Positions 1-7,984 of a DNA stretch of 64,000 nucleotides are shown piece after piece. The stretch lies in contig CAIUMD010000047.1 in assembly GCA_903900155.1 (NCBI GenBank), forward strand, positions 57,113-121,112, read 5' to 3'. Position 1 is the stretch's first letter, and every line of letters starts with the position of its first letter. Under the pieces are notes generated by a model, which worked only from the letters and a program-made list of their open reading frames with translations, was not told the DNA's origin and ran no database searches. Position numbers and translations under genes: made by a program. This stretch comes from an uncultured Caulobacterales bacterium (GTDB lineage Bacteria; Pseudomonadota; Alphaproteobacteria; Caulobacterales; Caulobacteraceae).

Positions 1-283
1 CGTCGCGGAACGGGAAGGTCCCGGTGGCGATCTCGTCCTCGATCTTGGCCAGGCCGCCGAGGATTTCCTCGCCATCGCTGCTTGAAATCACGCCCTGGTT
101 CATCAACATCCGCGCGTGGGCGCGGGAGCCTGCCAGGTCTTGCGCCCACAGGCGCTTGTCGAAGCCGATGGAGACGTTGATCGCCTGCATCAGTTCCGCC
201 GGCTTGGCCGTGAATCGACCGCCCCACATGGCTTGACCCTGGCCCGTATTGGCCTTGGGCGTATCGGAGGCGTTGTCGGTCAT
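1..283 (-). CDS. argH: Argininosuccinate lyase, N-terminal part (runs off the window)
   Basis: Last enzyme of arginine biosynthesis, splitting argininosuccinate into arginine and fumarate in the cytosol. Only the first 94 residues are present. The conserved ArgH N-terminal stretch MWGGRFTAKPAEL begins at residue 19, followed by the typical FDKRLWAQDLAGSRAHA segment. I chose the ATG at 281-283, which gives an 18-residue leader; the internal ATG of MWGGRF (227-229) is the alternative. The start lies back-to-back with the tlpA start in the hexamer CATATG, so the two genes have no intergenic space and each promoter must lie inside the other gene. The family call is secure; the start is moderately so. 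Confidence 0.93.
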   Translation of the reverse strand, partial: MTDNASDTPKANTGQGQAMWGGRFTAKPAELMQAINVSIGFDKRLWAQDLAGSRAHARMLMNQGVISSSDGEEILGGLAKIEDEIATGTFPFRD

Positions 284-907
284 ATGAGCGAAGTCCAATC
301 GGAGGCGGCAGCCAAGAAGCGCAACCCTGTGAGGTTGGCGCTTGGGGGCGTCATCCTCGTCGGCGTGGCGGCGGTTCTATACGTCATCGCCAGTGCTTCG
401 TTCAAACCCTCAGGGCCCGCCGATCTCACAGAATTCAAGAAAGGGACGCTGGTGAAGCTGGACGTGCCGACCGCGCCGCGCGCCGCGCCGACCACCGTCT
501 TCACCAGCCTGGACGGCAAGCCGACCACCCTGGCCGACTTCAAGGGCCGCGTGGTGGTCATGAACCTGTGGGCCACCTGGTGCGCGCCGTGCAAGGCCGA
601 GATGCCCACCCTGGCCAAGCTGCAGGCGGCCTACGCCACCCAGCCGGTCACCGTGCTGCCGATCAGCGTCGACCGCGACAGCGACCTGAACCTGATCAAC
701 GAAGAGATGGCCGCCAACCCGCCGCTGAAGACGTATCGCGATCCGGGCTACAAGCTGTCGTTCGCCATGGACCCGCGCGCGGCCGGTTATCCGACCACGG
801 TGATCTATGACCGCCAGGGCCGCGAGCGCGCCCGCATGTCGGGTCCCGCCGACTGGTCGGGTCCGGAAGCCCGCGGCATCGTCGAGAAGCTGCTCGCCGA
901 GAAGTGA
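284..907 (+). CDS. tlpA: TlpA-like thiol:disulfide interchange protein
   Basis: Membrane-anchored periplasmic thioredoxin-like protein of 207 residues. One transmembrane anchor spans about residues 17-37, then a thioredoxin fold with the redox motif WCAPC (C100 and C103). Family members reduce periplasmic disulfides, often during cytochrome c or oxidase assembly. The ATG at 284 is chosen because it gives a short basic N-terminus before the anchor; an upstream GGAGG lies 13 nt away, which is long. Divergent from argH with zero spacing, and its TGA overlaps the next ATG (TGATG), which suggests translational coupling to the acetyltransferase gene. Confidence 0.9.
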   Translation: MSEVQSEAAAKKRNPVRLALGGVILVGVAAVLYVIASASFKPSGPADLTEFKKGTLVKLDVPTAPRAAPTTVFTSLDGKPTTLADFKGRVVVMNLWATWCAPCKAEMPTLAKLQAAYATQPVTVLPISVDRDSDLNLINEEMAANPPLKTYRDPGYKLSFAMDPRAAGYPTTVIYDRQGRERARMSGPADWSGPEARGIVEKLLAEK

Positions 908-1647
908 TGGGCCGAGACATGATCGACCCGGCGCTCTTGGAACCCCTGGCCGACGACGCGTGGCCGGCGCGCGAGCGTGACCGGCTGGGCGGCTGGCGGC
1001 TGAACGCTTCGTCCGGCCGCTCGATGCGGATCAACGCCTGCTGGCCCCTGGGGGCGCCGGACCGGGACCCGGAGGCGGCGCTGGACGTGGCCGAGGCGTG
1101 GTTCGTCGCCAGGGGGCTGCCGCCACGGTTCAAGCTGACGGACGGCTTGGTCGCGCCGGCGGACCTGGCGCAGCGCCTGGCCGCGCGGGGCTATGCCGCC
1201 ATCAAGGAGACGCTGGTCATGCTGGGCCCGACGGGCGGGGAGGGCGACCCGGCCCTGCGCGTCTCGGACGCGCCCGACGCGACCTTCGAGGCGGTGTTCA
1301 CCGCCACGGCGGGCGATCCCGAGGATGGTCGCGAGCGGCTGGAGGCCCTGAGCCGCATTCCCGCGCCGGCGCGGTTCGCCCGGCTCGACGTCGACGGCGC
1401 GCCGGCGGCGATCGGGGCGGCGGCTATCGACGGCGGCTTCGCGGGCGTCTTCGGCATGCGCACCACGCCGGACCATCGGCGCAAGGGCCTGGCCCGGCGT
1501 GTACTGCGCGGGCTCCTGGCCGAGGCGGGGGCGCTGGGCGCCGAGCGGGCCTGGCTGCAGGTCGAGGCCGACAATGCGTCGGCGATCGCGCTGTATGCCG
1601 ATGAGGGGTTCGAGCCGGCTTATCGATATCGGTACTGGGCGCGCTGA
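907..1647 (+). CDS. GNAT-family N-acetyltransferase
   Basis: Predicted cytosolic acetyl-CoA-dependent acyltransferase of 246 residues. The C-terminal GNAT core is clear: the acetyl-CoA pyrophosphate-binding loop HRRKGLA is near residues 190-196, followed by the helix and the NASAIALYADEGFEP segment typical of GNAT motif B. The N-terminal 100 residues look like a diverged duplicate half, as in tandem GNAT proteins. The ATG at 907 overlaps the tlpA stop; ATG at 919 is an alternative. The substrate cannot be told from the sequence. Confidence 0.8.
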   Translation: MGRDMIDPALLEPLADDAWPARERDRLGGWRLNASSGRSMRINACWPLGAPDRDPEAALDVAEAWFVARGLPPRFKLTDGLVAPADLAQRLAARGYAAIKETLVMLGPTGGEGDPALRVSDAPDATFEAVFTATAGDPEDGRERLEALSRIPAPARFARLDVDGAPAAIGAAAIDGGFAGVFGMRTTPDHRRKGLARRVLRGLLAEAGALGAERAWLQVEADNASAIALYADEGFEPAYRYRYWAR

Positions 1648-1687
1648 GCGGTCCGGCAACCCCCAAACCATTCCACCACACCGTCTT

Positions 1688-1817
1688 CCTGGGCCTTGTG
1701 CCCGGGATCCATCGCGCGGCTTGGCTGCGGCTCCGCAGGGAGAGCGCCGCCAGCGTTGGCGTGCGCGCTGCTGAAGCCCCGAGCGCTGAACCATGGGCCC
1801 TAGGCACAAGGCCTAGG
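1688..1817. repeat. Inverted intergenic repeat
   Basis: The 293-bp gap after the acetyltransferase gene holds two exact 11-nt inverted arms, GGCCTTGTGCC at 1692-1702 and GGCACAAGGCC at 1803-1813. Each is flanked by CCTGG/CCTAGG-like bases, about 100 bp apart. The layout matches the REP-like elements at 16628 and 28598 in this window. No gene is supported inside it. Confidence 0.55.
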
Positions 1818-1881
1818 GAGGCAATTTGGGGGATCCAACCAACTATTCCCGCGCCTTCAAAATATCTGCGTTATATAGACT

Positions 1882-1898
1882 AGTTTACAAAACAAACT
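1882..1898. promoter_or_regulatory. Inverted repeat in the promoter of the acyltransferase gene
   Basis: AGTTT at 1882-1886 and AAACT at 1894-1898 form an inverted repeat with a 7-nt AT-rich spacer, in an AT-rich patch about 45 bp upstream of the ATG at 1941. It could be an operator for the winged-helix regulator at 3837, but no direct link is visible. Confidence 0.35.
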
Positions 1899-1940
1899 TG
1901 TTGATCCATGGTGCGGCGACCTTGAGAGGGGAGCCAACCC

Positions 1941-3158
1941 ATGCACGCGCCACTCAGCGCCACTGACCGTTCGACGGCGGCCCAGATCGGCGGCCGCAAC
2001 GCCCCGATCGGCGCCTTGCGCGCCTTCATCACCCTGCTGGTGATCGCCCACCACACGGCGCTGGCCTACCACCCGTACGCGCCGCCGCCGAAGGCGTTCG
2101 ACGCCCAGCCGATCCTGTGGACGGCGTTCCCGGTGGTGGATCCGCAGAAGTTCGGCGGATTCGGCCTCTTCACCCTGGTCAACGACATGTTCTTCATGTC
2201 GCTGATGTTCTTCATCTCGGGACTCTTCGTCGCCGACGGCCTGCGGGCCAAGGGCGACGGCGGGTTCCTGAGAGGGAGGGTCCTGCGCCTGGGCGCCCCG
2301 TTCATCCTGGGCGTGGGACTGCTGGCGCCGCTGGCCTATTTTCCGGCATGGCTACAGGCGGGCGGGGCCAGTTCGCTCCCGGCCTTCGCGGACGCCTGGG
2401 TCCACCTGCCGTTCTGGCCCAGCGGCCCGGCCTGGTTCCTGTGGGTGCTGCTGGCCTTCGGCGCGATCGTGACGGCGATGCATCTGGTCGCGCCCGGCGT
2501 CATCGACGCCCTGGGCGGCCTGGCCAAGGGCGCCGAGCGCAAGCCGGCGCGGTTCTTCTGGGGCCTGGTCGCGCTGAGCGCTCTGTTCTACCTGCCGCTG
2601 GCCATGACCACGCCGTTCGGCCACTGGAGCCTGTGGGGGCCGTTCCTGTTCCAGACCGCCCGCATCGGCCACTACTTCGTCTACTACCTGGCCGGCGTCG
2701 CCGTTGGCGCGGCCGGCGTCGGCTACGGACTGACCGATCCGGAAGGCAAGCTCGCCAAGCGTTGGCAGCTCTGGCATCTGGCCCCGATCCTGCCGATCGT
2801 CGGCGGCGTGGGGACCATGATCGTGGCCTTCTCGCCGAACCCGCCGCCCCGAGCTGTCCTGGACGTCGTGGGCGGGGTCAGCTTCTGCCTGGCCTGCGCG
2901 ACCCTGTCCTTCGCGGCCCTGGCCACGTTCCTGCGCTTTGTCCGCAAGACCGGCCCGGTGGGCGCGAGCCTGCAGGCCAACGCCTACGGCATGTATCTGG
3001 TCCACTACGTCTTCACCTCGTGGTTGGCCTTCCTGCTGCTGCCGCAGAGCTGGGGCGGCCTGGCCAAGGGCTGCGTGGTCTTCGTGGGCGCGGTGGTCCT
3101 CAGCTGGCTGACGACCATGGTCCTGCGCCGCGCGCCGCTGTTGGGACGAATCCTGTGA
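1941..3158 (+). CDS. Acyltransferase-3 (OpgC/OafA-type) membrane protein
   Basis: Polytopic inner-membrane protein of 405 residues with about ten hydrophobic helices, fitting the acyltransferase-3 family that transfers acyl groups (often succinyl or acetyl) onto glycans. The first helix carries ALRAFITLLVIAHHTALAY, matching the family's conserved first-helix histidine region, and FFMSLMFFISGLF is the usual second conserved block. A GAGAGGGGAG ribosome site precedes the ATG. It is first of three same-strand genes, followed by a membrane protein and a winged-helix regulator. The glycan substrate is unknown. Confidence 0.82.
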   Translation: MHAPLSATDRSTAAQIGGRNAPIGALRAFITLLVIAHHTALAYHPYAPPPKAFDAQPILWTAFPVVDPQKFGGFGLFTLVNDMFFMSLMFFISGLFVADGLRAKGDGGFLRGRVLRLGAPFILGVGLLAPLAYFPAWLQAGGASSLPAFADAWVHLPFWPSGPAWFLWVLLAFGAIVTAMHLVAPGVIDALGGLAKGAERKPARFFWGLVALSALFYLPLAMTTPFGHWSLWGPFLFQTARIGHYFVYYLAGVAVGAAGVGYGLTDPEGKLAKRWQLWHLAPILPIVGGVGTMIVAFSPNPPPRAVLDVVGGVSFCLACATLSFAALATFLRFVRKTGPVGASLQANAYGMYLVHYVFTSWLAFLLLPQSWGGLAKGCVVFVGAVVLSWLTTMVLRRAPLLGRIL

Positions 3159-3193
3159 ACGGTCATGATGCGGCGCTGAAGGGGGCAAGGCCC

Positions 3194-3829
3194 ATGAACG
3201 ACAAGCTGAAGACGGCCCAGGACGACCTGGCCTTCCTGCGCGGCCTGGCCGAAGGCGGCAACGAGCGCGGCGGGCTGGGCGTGGCCGGCGGCGCGCTCTA
3301 CGGCTCGGCCGGCGTGCTCTACGGCGTCCAGACCCTGAGCTATTTCCTCCAGGAGCGGGGGCTTCTGGCGATGGGGGCGACCGGGAACATCGTGATGGCC
3401 TGGGCGCCGACGGTGATCTTCCTGGTCCTGATGACCATCGTCATCATCGTCGATCGCAAGAACCCCCAGCGCGGCGTCACCAACCGCGCCGTCAATGCGG
3501 CCTTTTCGGGCACGGGCATCGCCAACCTGGCGCTGGTCCTGGTCTTCGCCTCGGCCGCCATGCGCAATCACGACTTCCGCTACTGGCTGTTCCATCCGGC
3601 GGTGGTGTTCATCCTGCAGGGCGCGGTGTGGTACGTGGTCTTCGTGCTGCGCAAGCGGGCCTGGATGGCGCTGATCTCGATCGGCTGGCTGGTGTCGGGC
3701 GTGGCCATGGGGATGCTGATCCACCGCGCCGACCTCTACCTGGCGATCTCGACGTTCGGCCTCTTCGCGCTGATGGGAGGCCCCGGCTTCTTCATGATGC
3801 GCCAGGCCATGCTGCAGCGCGCCGCCTGA
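3194..3829 (+). CDS. Multi-pass membrane protein of unknown function
   Basis: A 211-residue protein with a short soluble N-terminus (a MNDKLKTAQDDLAFLRGLAE-type helix) and about six transmembrane helices. I do not recognise a named family. The ATG at 3194 is chosen for the GGGGGCAAGG ribosome site; an in-frame GTG at 3155 that overlaps the acyltransferase stop would add 13 residues. It sits between the acyltransferase and a winged-helix regulator only 7 bp downstream, so the three are probably co-transcribed. Membrane protein plus small winged-helix gene pairs are common, with the membrane protein often the regulated partner. Confidence 0.75.
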   Translation: MNDKLKTAQDDLAFLRGLAEGGNERGGLGVAGGALYGSAGVLYGVQTLSYFLQERGLLAMGATGNIVMAWAPTVIFLVLMTIVIIVDRKNPQRGVTNRAVNAAFSGTGIANLALVLVFASAAMRNHDFRYWLFHPAVVFILQGAVWYVVFVLRKRAWMALISIGWLVSGVAMGMLIHRADLYLAISTFGLFALMGGPGFFMMRQAMLQRAA

Positions 3830-3836
3830 GGCGATC

Positions 3837-4151
3837 GTGGCGCCCAAGTTCGACATCAGCGGGCTGGACGACGTCATCCATGGCCGGGTGCGGCTGGGCA
3901 TCGTCGCCTATCTGGCCAGCGCCGAGGTGGCCGACTTCACCGAGCTGAAGACCCTGCTGGAGGTCACGCAAGGCAATCTGTCGATCCACCTGCGCAAGCT
4001 GGAAGAGGCCGAGTACGTCTCGATCGACAAGAGCTTCGTGGGCCGCAAGCCCCTGACGCGCGTGCGCCTGACCGAGACGGGCCGGGCGGCCTTCGCCAGC
4101 TATCTGAAGGCGATGAGCCAACTGGTCGAGCAGGCGGGGGGCGGGGGCTAG
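3837..4151 (+). CDS. Winged-helix transcriptional regulator (MarR/HTH_27-like)
   Basis: A 104-residue DNA-binding protein consisting almost only of one winged helix. It opens with an R-LGIVAYL helix, then the recognition region FTELKTLLEVTQGNLSIHLRKLEEAEYV, and a wing containing GRKPLTRVRLTETGRAAF. This layout matches the stand-alone winged-helix family that represses adjacent membrane-protein genes. It starts at GTG 3837. Its TAG and the TAG of gluQ on the other strand share the palindrome CTAG (4148-4151), so the two genes converge with a 4-nt overlap. Confidence 0.85.
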   Translation: MAPKFDISGLDDVIHGRVRLGIVAYLASAEVADFTELKTLLEVTQGNLSIHLRKLEEAEYVSIDKSFVGRKPLTRVRLTETGRAAFASYLKAMSQLVEQAGGGG

Positions 4152-4987
4152 AACCCCAGTTCCGCCCGCAGCTCTGCGGGCGTCGTTCCAGCCGCCCGCA
4201 ATTCCCGCAGCGTTTGAGCCTTGTCGCGCTTGGCGTACCGTTTGCCGTCCGGACCGACCAGCAGGCCATGATGGCGATAGGTCGGCGTCGGATAGCCGAG
4301 CAGGGCCTGCAGCAGGCGCTGGATGTGGGCGGCTTCGAACAGGTCGACGCCGCGGATCACGTGGCTGACGCCTTGCAGCGCGTCGTCATGGACCACGGCC
4401 AGGTGGTAGGCGACGCCGACGTCCTTGCGGGCCAGGACGATGTCGCCGGCGGTCTCGGGGCGGGCCTGGATGACGCCGGTTTCGCCGTCGGGTCCCGCGC
4501 CCTGCTCAACGAAGGTCAGGCCCTCGAACCCGCCCAGGACCCGCCGCGCCGCCGCCAGCGACAACCGCCAGGCGAAAGCCTCGCCGCGGTCCAGGCGCCG
4601 GGCTTCCTCGTCGACGGGGAGGGGCGAGCCCACATACGGAACGGCCGGCTCATGCGGGGCGCGGCCGATGTCGATCTCCTTGCGGGTCTTGAAGCAGCGA
4701 TAGACCAGGCCGCGCTCGCGCAGCGTCTCGATGGCCGCGTGGAAGTCGGCCAGGTGCTCGGACTGTCGGCGAACAGGCGTCTCCCACTCCAGCCCCAGCC
4801 AGGCCAGGTCCTCGAAGATCGCCGCGTCGTATTCCGGCCGGCAGCGGGTGGCGTCGATGTCCTCGATGCGTAGCAGGAAGCGGCCGCCGGCCTCGCGCGC
4901 GGCCCGATAGGCCGTGAGCGCGGAAAAAGCATGGCCGCGATGCAGGTAGCCCGTCGGCGACGGGGCGAACCGGGTGACGAGGCTCAC
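4148..4987 (-). CDS. gluQ: Glutamyl-Q tRNA(Asp) synthetase
   Basis: A 279-residue paralogue of the GluRS catalytic core that attaches glutamate to queuosine-34 of tRNA-Asp rather than to a tRNA 3' end. The HIGH-like segment PSPTGYLHRGHA is at about residues 9-20 and the KMSKS-like KRYAKRDK near 249-256. The anticodon-binding domain of full GluRS is absent, as expected for GluQRS. GTG start at 4987, one base after the stop of the TetR gene, so the two minus-strand genes are likely one transcript. Confidence 0.92.
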   Translation of the reverse strand: MSLVTRFAPSPTGYLHRGHAFSALTAYRAAREAGGRFLLRIEDIDATRCRPEYDAAIFEDLAWLGLEWETPVRRQSEHLADFHAAIETLRERGLVYRCFKTRKEIDIGRAPHEPAVPYVGSPLPVDEEARRLDRGEAFAWRLSLAAARRVLGGFEGLTFVEQGAGPDGETGVIQARPETAGDIVLARKDVGVAYHLAVVHDDALQGVSHVIRGVDLFEAAHIQRLLQALLGYPTPTYRHHGLLVGPDGKRYAKRDKAQTLRELRAAGTTPAELRAELGF

Positions 4988-4988
4988 A

Positions 4989-5615
4989 TCAGTCCTGAGT
5001 GGCGGTGAACTTGGCGAACATGCCCAGGTGCTCGAACACCGCGCGCAGGAAGGCTTCCTCGCCGCCCAGTTGGGCCTTCAGCGGCGCGAACTGCTTGAAG
5101 CCGATCATCTCGGCCAGGCCGTGGCCGGCGCACCAGGCGGCGATGGTCGCCAGCTCCAGGTCGATCTCGCTGACGCCGCCGCCGGCATTTTCGTCGATCG
5201 TATTGCGCACCTGACAATAGGCGCCGTCGTCCTTCAGTTGGTCGGGCAGAGCGTCCTTGTCGCGGGAGCGATCGTACATCACCCGATACAGGGCCGGGTT
5301 GTCGCGGGCGAAGCAGACATAGGCCACGCCCAGATTGGTCATCCGCGCGCGGGAGTCCTGGGTCGAGGCGCGGGCGGTCGACAGGGCCAGGTCCAGCTCG
5401 TGCCAGCCTTCGTGGGCGACGGCTTCCAGCAGTTCGGCCTTGTCCTTGAAGTGGTGATAGGGCGCGGCGGGGCTGACCCCGGCCTCACGCGCCACGGCCC
5501 GCAAGGACAGGGCGGCGGGGCCGTCCGTCTCCAGGATCTTGCGGGCGGCGTCGACCAGGGCGCGGCTCAGGTCGCCATGGTGATACGGGCGGGATTCGGC
5601 GGTCGCGGTGCTCAT
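4989..5615 (-). CDS. TetR-family transcriptional regulator
   Basis: A 208-residue repressor with an N-terminal TetR helix-turn-helix (about residues 15-62, containing LSLRAVAREAGVSPAAPYHHFKDKAELLEAVA) and a C-terminal ligand domain of the WHG/TetR_C_33 type. Divergent from a strong promoter region at 5674-5702 containing the palindrome TTAGATA-N5-TATCTAA, which is the natural candidate for its operator. The gene also directly precedes gluQ on the same strand. Confidence 0.9.
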   Translation of the reverse strand: MSTATAESRPYHHGDLSRALVDAARKILETDGPAALSLRAVAREAGVSPAAPYHHFKDKAELLEAVAHEGWHELDLALSTARASTQDSRARMTNLGVAYVCFARDNPALYRVMYDRSRDKDALPDQLKDDGAYCQVRNTIDENAGGGVSEIDLELATIAAWCAGHGLAEMIGFKQFAPLKAQLGGEEAFLRAVFEHLGMFAKFTATQD

Positions 5616-5673
5616 CGGCCCTCACTGTAACCCCACCTTTCTAAAATTTCATCCAAACGCTGTAAAGATCATC

Positions 5674-5702
5674 TTGACGTCGTTTAGATATGCGCTATCT
5701 AA
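5674..5702 (+). promoter_or_regulatory. Sigma-70-like promoter with overlapping TetR-type operator
   Basis: TTGACG at 5674-5679 is a good -35 element, and TATCTA at 5696-5701 fits a -10 with 16-nt spacing. The perfect inverted repeat TTAGATA (5684-5690) and TATCTAA (5696-5702) covers the spacer and the -10, so a bound repressor would block RNA polymerase. It reads toward the 36-residue membrane peptide at 5770 and lies 68 bp from the divergent TetR start. Confidence 0.6.
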
Positions 5703-5769
5703 GCATCGTCCAGATTGGCTCGGCCAATCGCCCGCTGGGGGCGAGGACAACAAGAGAGGGACTATCGTC

Positions 5770-5880
5770 ATGCAACGCACGCTCAACGCCTTTGAAGCCG
5801 CTTTCGACCGTCTGGCCGCCGGCTACTTCCTCGTGATCGCCCTGGGCGTCGCCGCCGCCGTCGTCGGCGTGGCCATCTAA
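5770..5880 (+). CDS. Small single-pass membrane protein (36 residues)
   Basis: A short ORF reading MQRTLNAFEAAFDRLAAGYF and then a 16-residue hydrophobic helix rich in Val, Ala, Ile and Gly that ends at the C-terminus. The ribosome site AAGAGAGGGAC lies just upstream and a clear promoter/operator lies at 5674-5702. A GC-rich hairpin follows at 5895. The complete set of promoter, operator, ribosome site and hairpin argues that this is a real gene controlled by the divergent TetR. Function unknown; no family recognised. Confidence 0.65.
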   Translation: MQRTLNAFEAAFDRLAAGYFLVIALGVAAAVVGVAI

Positions 5881-5894
5881 GGTTCGATTGCTCG

Positions 5895-5956
5895 CGAACG
5901 GCGGGGCGTCCCTGATCCCCCTATTCTTGGGGAGGGGAACCCCGCCGCCGCGTTCG
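5895..5956 (+). terminator. Hairpin downstream of the small membrane protein gene
   Basis: CGAACGGCGGGG (from 5895) pairs with CCCCGCC...CGTTCG (to 5956), enclosing a second small stem, CCCC(tattctt)GGGG. There is no following T-run, so termination is only inferred. The stretch from 5957 to 6066 shows nothing further. Confidence 0.4.
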
Positions 5957-6066
5957 GCTTGAACCGTTCCGGAGACGGAGCTAACCAAGCCAGGACGCGT
6001 TAGGCCTTAGACGCCGCAACACCGTCGTGCGTCCCAGGCTTTCTCCATGATCCAAGACTTCTTCCG

Positions 6067-6549
6067 ATGAGCGTCGCCTTCACCAAAGAGGGCGACAGCG
6101 AGGCCTTCGCGGCGGACCTGCCCGATCGCCCGATCTCGACCCATCCCAACCTGGTGACGCCCGAAGGGCTCGAGCAGATCGAGTCTGAGTTGGCCGCCGC
6201 GCGCGCCGCCTACTCGACAGCCCAGAGCGTTGGCGGGGCCGCCGACGGCGACCGCACCGCCATGGCCCGCGCCACCCGCGACCTGCGCTACTGGTCCTCG
6301 CGCCGCGCCACCGCCCAGCTGATGGAGCGCGACCCGGCCAAGACCGTCGTGCAGTTCGGCGACCGGGTGACCTTCGAGCGCGAGGACGGCCGCGTGCAGA
6401 CCTTCCGCATCGTCGGCGAGGACGAGGCCGATCCGACCCAGGGCTCGGTGTCCTACGTGGCGCCGATCGCCCGCGCTCTTCTTGGCAAGGCTGTCGGCGA
6501 CGTGTCGCCGGCCCCAGGCGGCGAGATCGAGATCACCTCCATCGAATAG
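6067..6549 (+). CDS. GreA/GreB-family transcription elongation factor-like protein
   Basis: A 160-residue protein with a short unique N-terminus. A Gre coiled-coil-like region starting with HPNLVTPEGLEQIESELAAA follows, then the C-terminal FKBP-like Gre domain containing VVQFGDRVTFEREDG, FRIVGEDEADP and SYVAPIARALLGKAVGD. Gre factors rescue backtracked RNA polymerase by stimulating transcript cleavage. The coiled coil is shorter and less acidic at the tip than housekeeping GreA, so this is probably an accessory Gre or Rnk-like factor. It is followed 52 bp later by the glycosylase gene on the same strand. Confidence 0.82.
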   Translation: MSVAFTKEGDSEAFAADLPDRPISTHPNLVTPEGLEQIESELAAARAAYSTAQSVGGAADGDRTAMARATRDLRYWSSRRATAQLMERDPAKTVVQFGDRVTFEREDGRVQTFRIVGEDEADPTQGSVSYVAPIARALLGKAVGDVSPAPGGEIEITSIE

Positions 6550-6601
6550 TTCAGCAAGTTCCGGATTGTCAGCGGCCGCGGGGCAGGGTCCCTTGCCGTC
6601 G

Positions 6602-7243
6602 ATGTTCGTTCCGCCGACCGCCGCCGCCCTTCTGGAAGCCCGCAAGCATCTCGCCGCCGTCGACCCGGCCCTGGCGGCGATGGAGGCCGTGACCCCGGCG
6701 TTCGAATGGCGTGTCGGCCTGGGCGGCTTTCCGGGCCTCCTGAAGATGGTCGTGCAGCAGCAGGTCAGCCTGGCCTCGGCCGCCGCCATCTGGGCGCGGG
6801 TCGAGGCGGGGTTGCCGCAGATGACGCCCGAGGCCGTGATGGCCCACGAGGACTCCTATCTGCTGACCCTGGGCCTTTCGCGTCCCAAAGCCCGCTACGC
6901 CCGGGCGCTGGCGCAGGCGCACGTCACCGGCGCCTGCGACTTCGACGCTTTGCCGGGGCTCTCGGACGAGGAGGCGATCGCCGCCCTGACCGCCATCACG
7001 GGCATCGGCCGCTGGACCGCCGAGGTCTATCTGATGTTCACCCAAGGCCGCCTCGACATGTTCCCCGGCGGCGATGTCGCCCTGCAGGAGGCCATGCGCT
7101 GGGCCGATCGTTCCGAGGTCCGTCCGACCGAGAAGCAGGCCTATCAGCGTGCGGAGCTCTGGCGGCCCTACAGAGGCGTCGCCGCGCACCTGCTGTGGGC
7201 CTGCTACGGCGCCGTAAAGCGCAGAGAGATCGCGCCTTTTTAG
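6602..7243 (+). CDS. DNA-3-methyladenine glycosylase II (AlkA-type HhH-GPD)
   Basis: A base-excision repair glycosylase of 213 residues that removes alkylated purines. The helix-hairpin-helix TGIGRWTAE is at residues 133-141 and the catalytic aspartate is D158 in MFPGGDVAL, as in AlkA. VVQQQVSLASAAAIW (about 50-64) is the family's conserved helix. The ATG at 6602 gives the usual length of the short AlkA group without the N-terminal AlkA domain. It lacks the four-cysteine iron-sulfur loop of Nth/MutY, as expected. Confidence 0.9.
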   Translation: MFVPPTAAALLEARKHLAAVDPALAAMEAVTPAFEWRVGLGGFPGLLKMVVQQQVSLASAAAIWARVEAGLPQMTPEAVMAHEDSYLLTLGLSRPKARYARALAQAHVTGACDFDALPGLSDEEAIAALTAITGIGRWTAEVYLMFTQGRLDMFPGGDVALQEAMRWADRSEVRPTEKQAYQRAELWRPYRGVAAHLLWACYGAVKRREIAPF

Positions 7244-7249
7244 AGTCTT

Positions 7250-7274
7250 GCGACAGATGTCTTGGTTCTGTCGC
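7250..7274 (+). terminator. Small hairpin after the glycosylase gene
   Basis: GCGACAG (7250-7256) pairs with CTGTCGC (7268-7274) a few bases after the stop codon. It has no T-run, so it is a weak terminator candidate. The rest of 7275-7400 shows only the ribosome site of the next gene. Confidence 0.35.
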
Positions 7275-7407
7275 TGACTCGGACCATGCTTTCCTTGCGT
7301 TCGGGGATGAATGGCGATTCCCAGAATTGCGTAGGAAGGAGGCCCGTCTTCAGTCCTGTCGCGTACTTCATCAGCCGGAGCCTGATACGCTCCGAAGGGG
7401 GGCTATG

Positions 7408-7968
7408 ATGCAGGTCCTCACGCGTCCACCGTCGGGCATGCCGGCCCTGGTGCTCAACGCCGACTTCCGGCCTCTAAGCTATTATCCGCTGTCCCTCTGG
7501 CCCTGGCAGGAGGTGATCAAGGCGGTGTTCCTGGATCGCGTCGACGTCGTGGCCAGCTACGACCAGGTCGTCCATTCGCCGTCCTTCGAGATGCGGCTGC
7601 CCAGCGTCGTGGCGCTGAAGCAGTACGTCCCGCAAGAGCGGCCGCCGGCCTTCACCCGCTTCAACCTGTTCCTGCGCGACAGCTTCAGCTGCCAGTATTG
7701 CGGCGCGCTGGAGGACCTGACGTTCGACCACGTGATCCCGCGCTCGCGAGGCGGCCGGACCACCTGGGAGAACATCGTCACCGCCTGCGCGCCCTGCAAC
7801 CTCAGCAAGGGCGGCCGCACGCCGCGCGAAGCGGGCATGCAGCCCTTCCACACCGCTCGCCGCCCGTCGATGCACGAGCTGCAGGAGAGGGGCCGCAAGT
7901 TCCCGCCGGGGCGGTTGCACGTCAGCTGGCTGGATTACCTGTACTGGGACATAGAGCTGGAGGCGTAG
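7408..7968 (+). CDS. HNH endonuclease family protein
   Basis: A 186-residue protein with a C-terminal HNH nuclease fold. Zinc-binding pairs are C95/C98 and C127/C130, the metal-binding and catalytic DH is D107-H108 in TFDHVIPRSRGG, and N122 completes HNH. The N-terminal half (LVLNADFRPLSYYPLSLWPW) matches a widespread chromosomal group of stand-alone HNH proteins whose cellular role is not established. I prefer ATG 7408 (six bases after an AAGGGGGG ribosome site) over ATG 7405. No restriction-modification or phage genes are nearby. Confidence 0.87.
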   Translation: MQVLTRPPSGMPALVLNADFRPLSYYPLSLWPWQEVIKAVFLDRVDVVASYDQVVHSPSFEMRLPSVVALKQYVPQERPPAFTRFNLFLRDSFSCQYCGALEDLTFDHVIPRSRGGRTTWENIVTACAPCNLSKGGRTPREAGMQPFHTARRPSMHELQERGRKFPPGRLHVSWLDYLYWDIELEA

Positions 7969-7984
7969 GGCTTCAGACAGCAAA

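Noticed and set aside
7286..7408. A 40-codon ORF overlapping the HNH start by TGATG
   Set aside because: Poor codon use (low third-position GC), weak ribosome site and no protein features.
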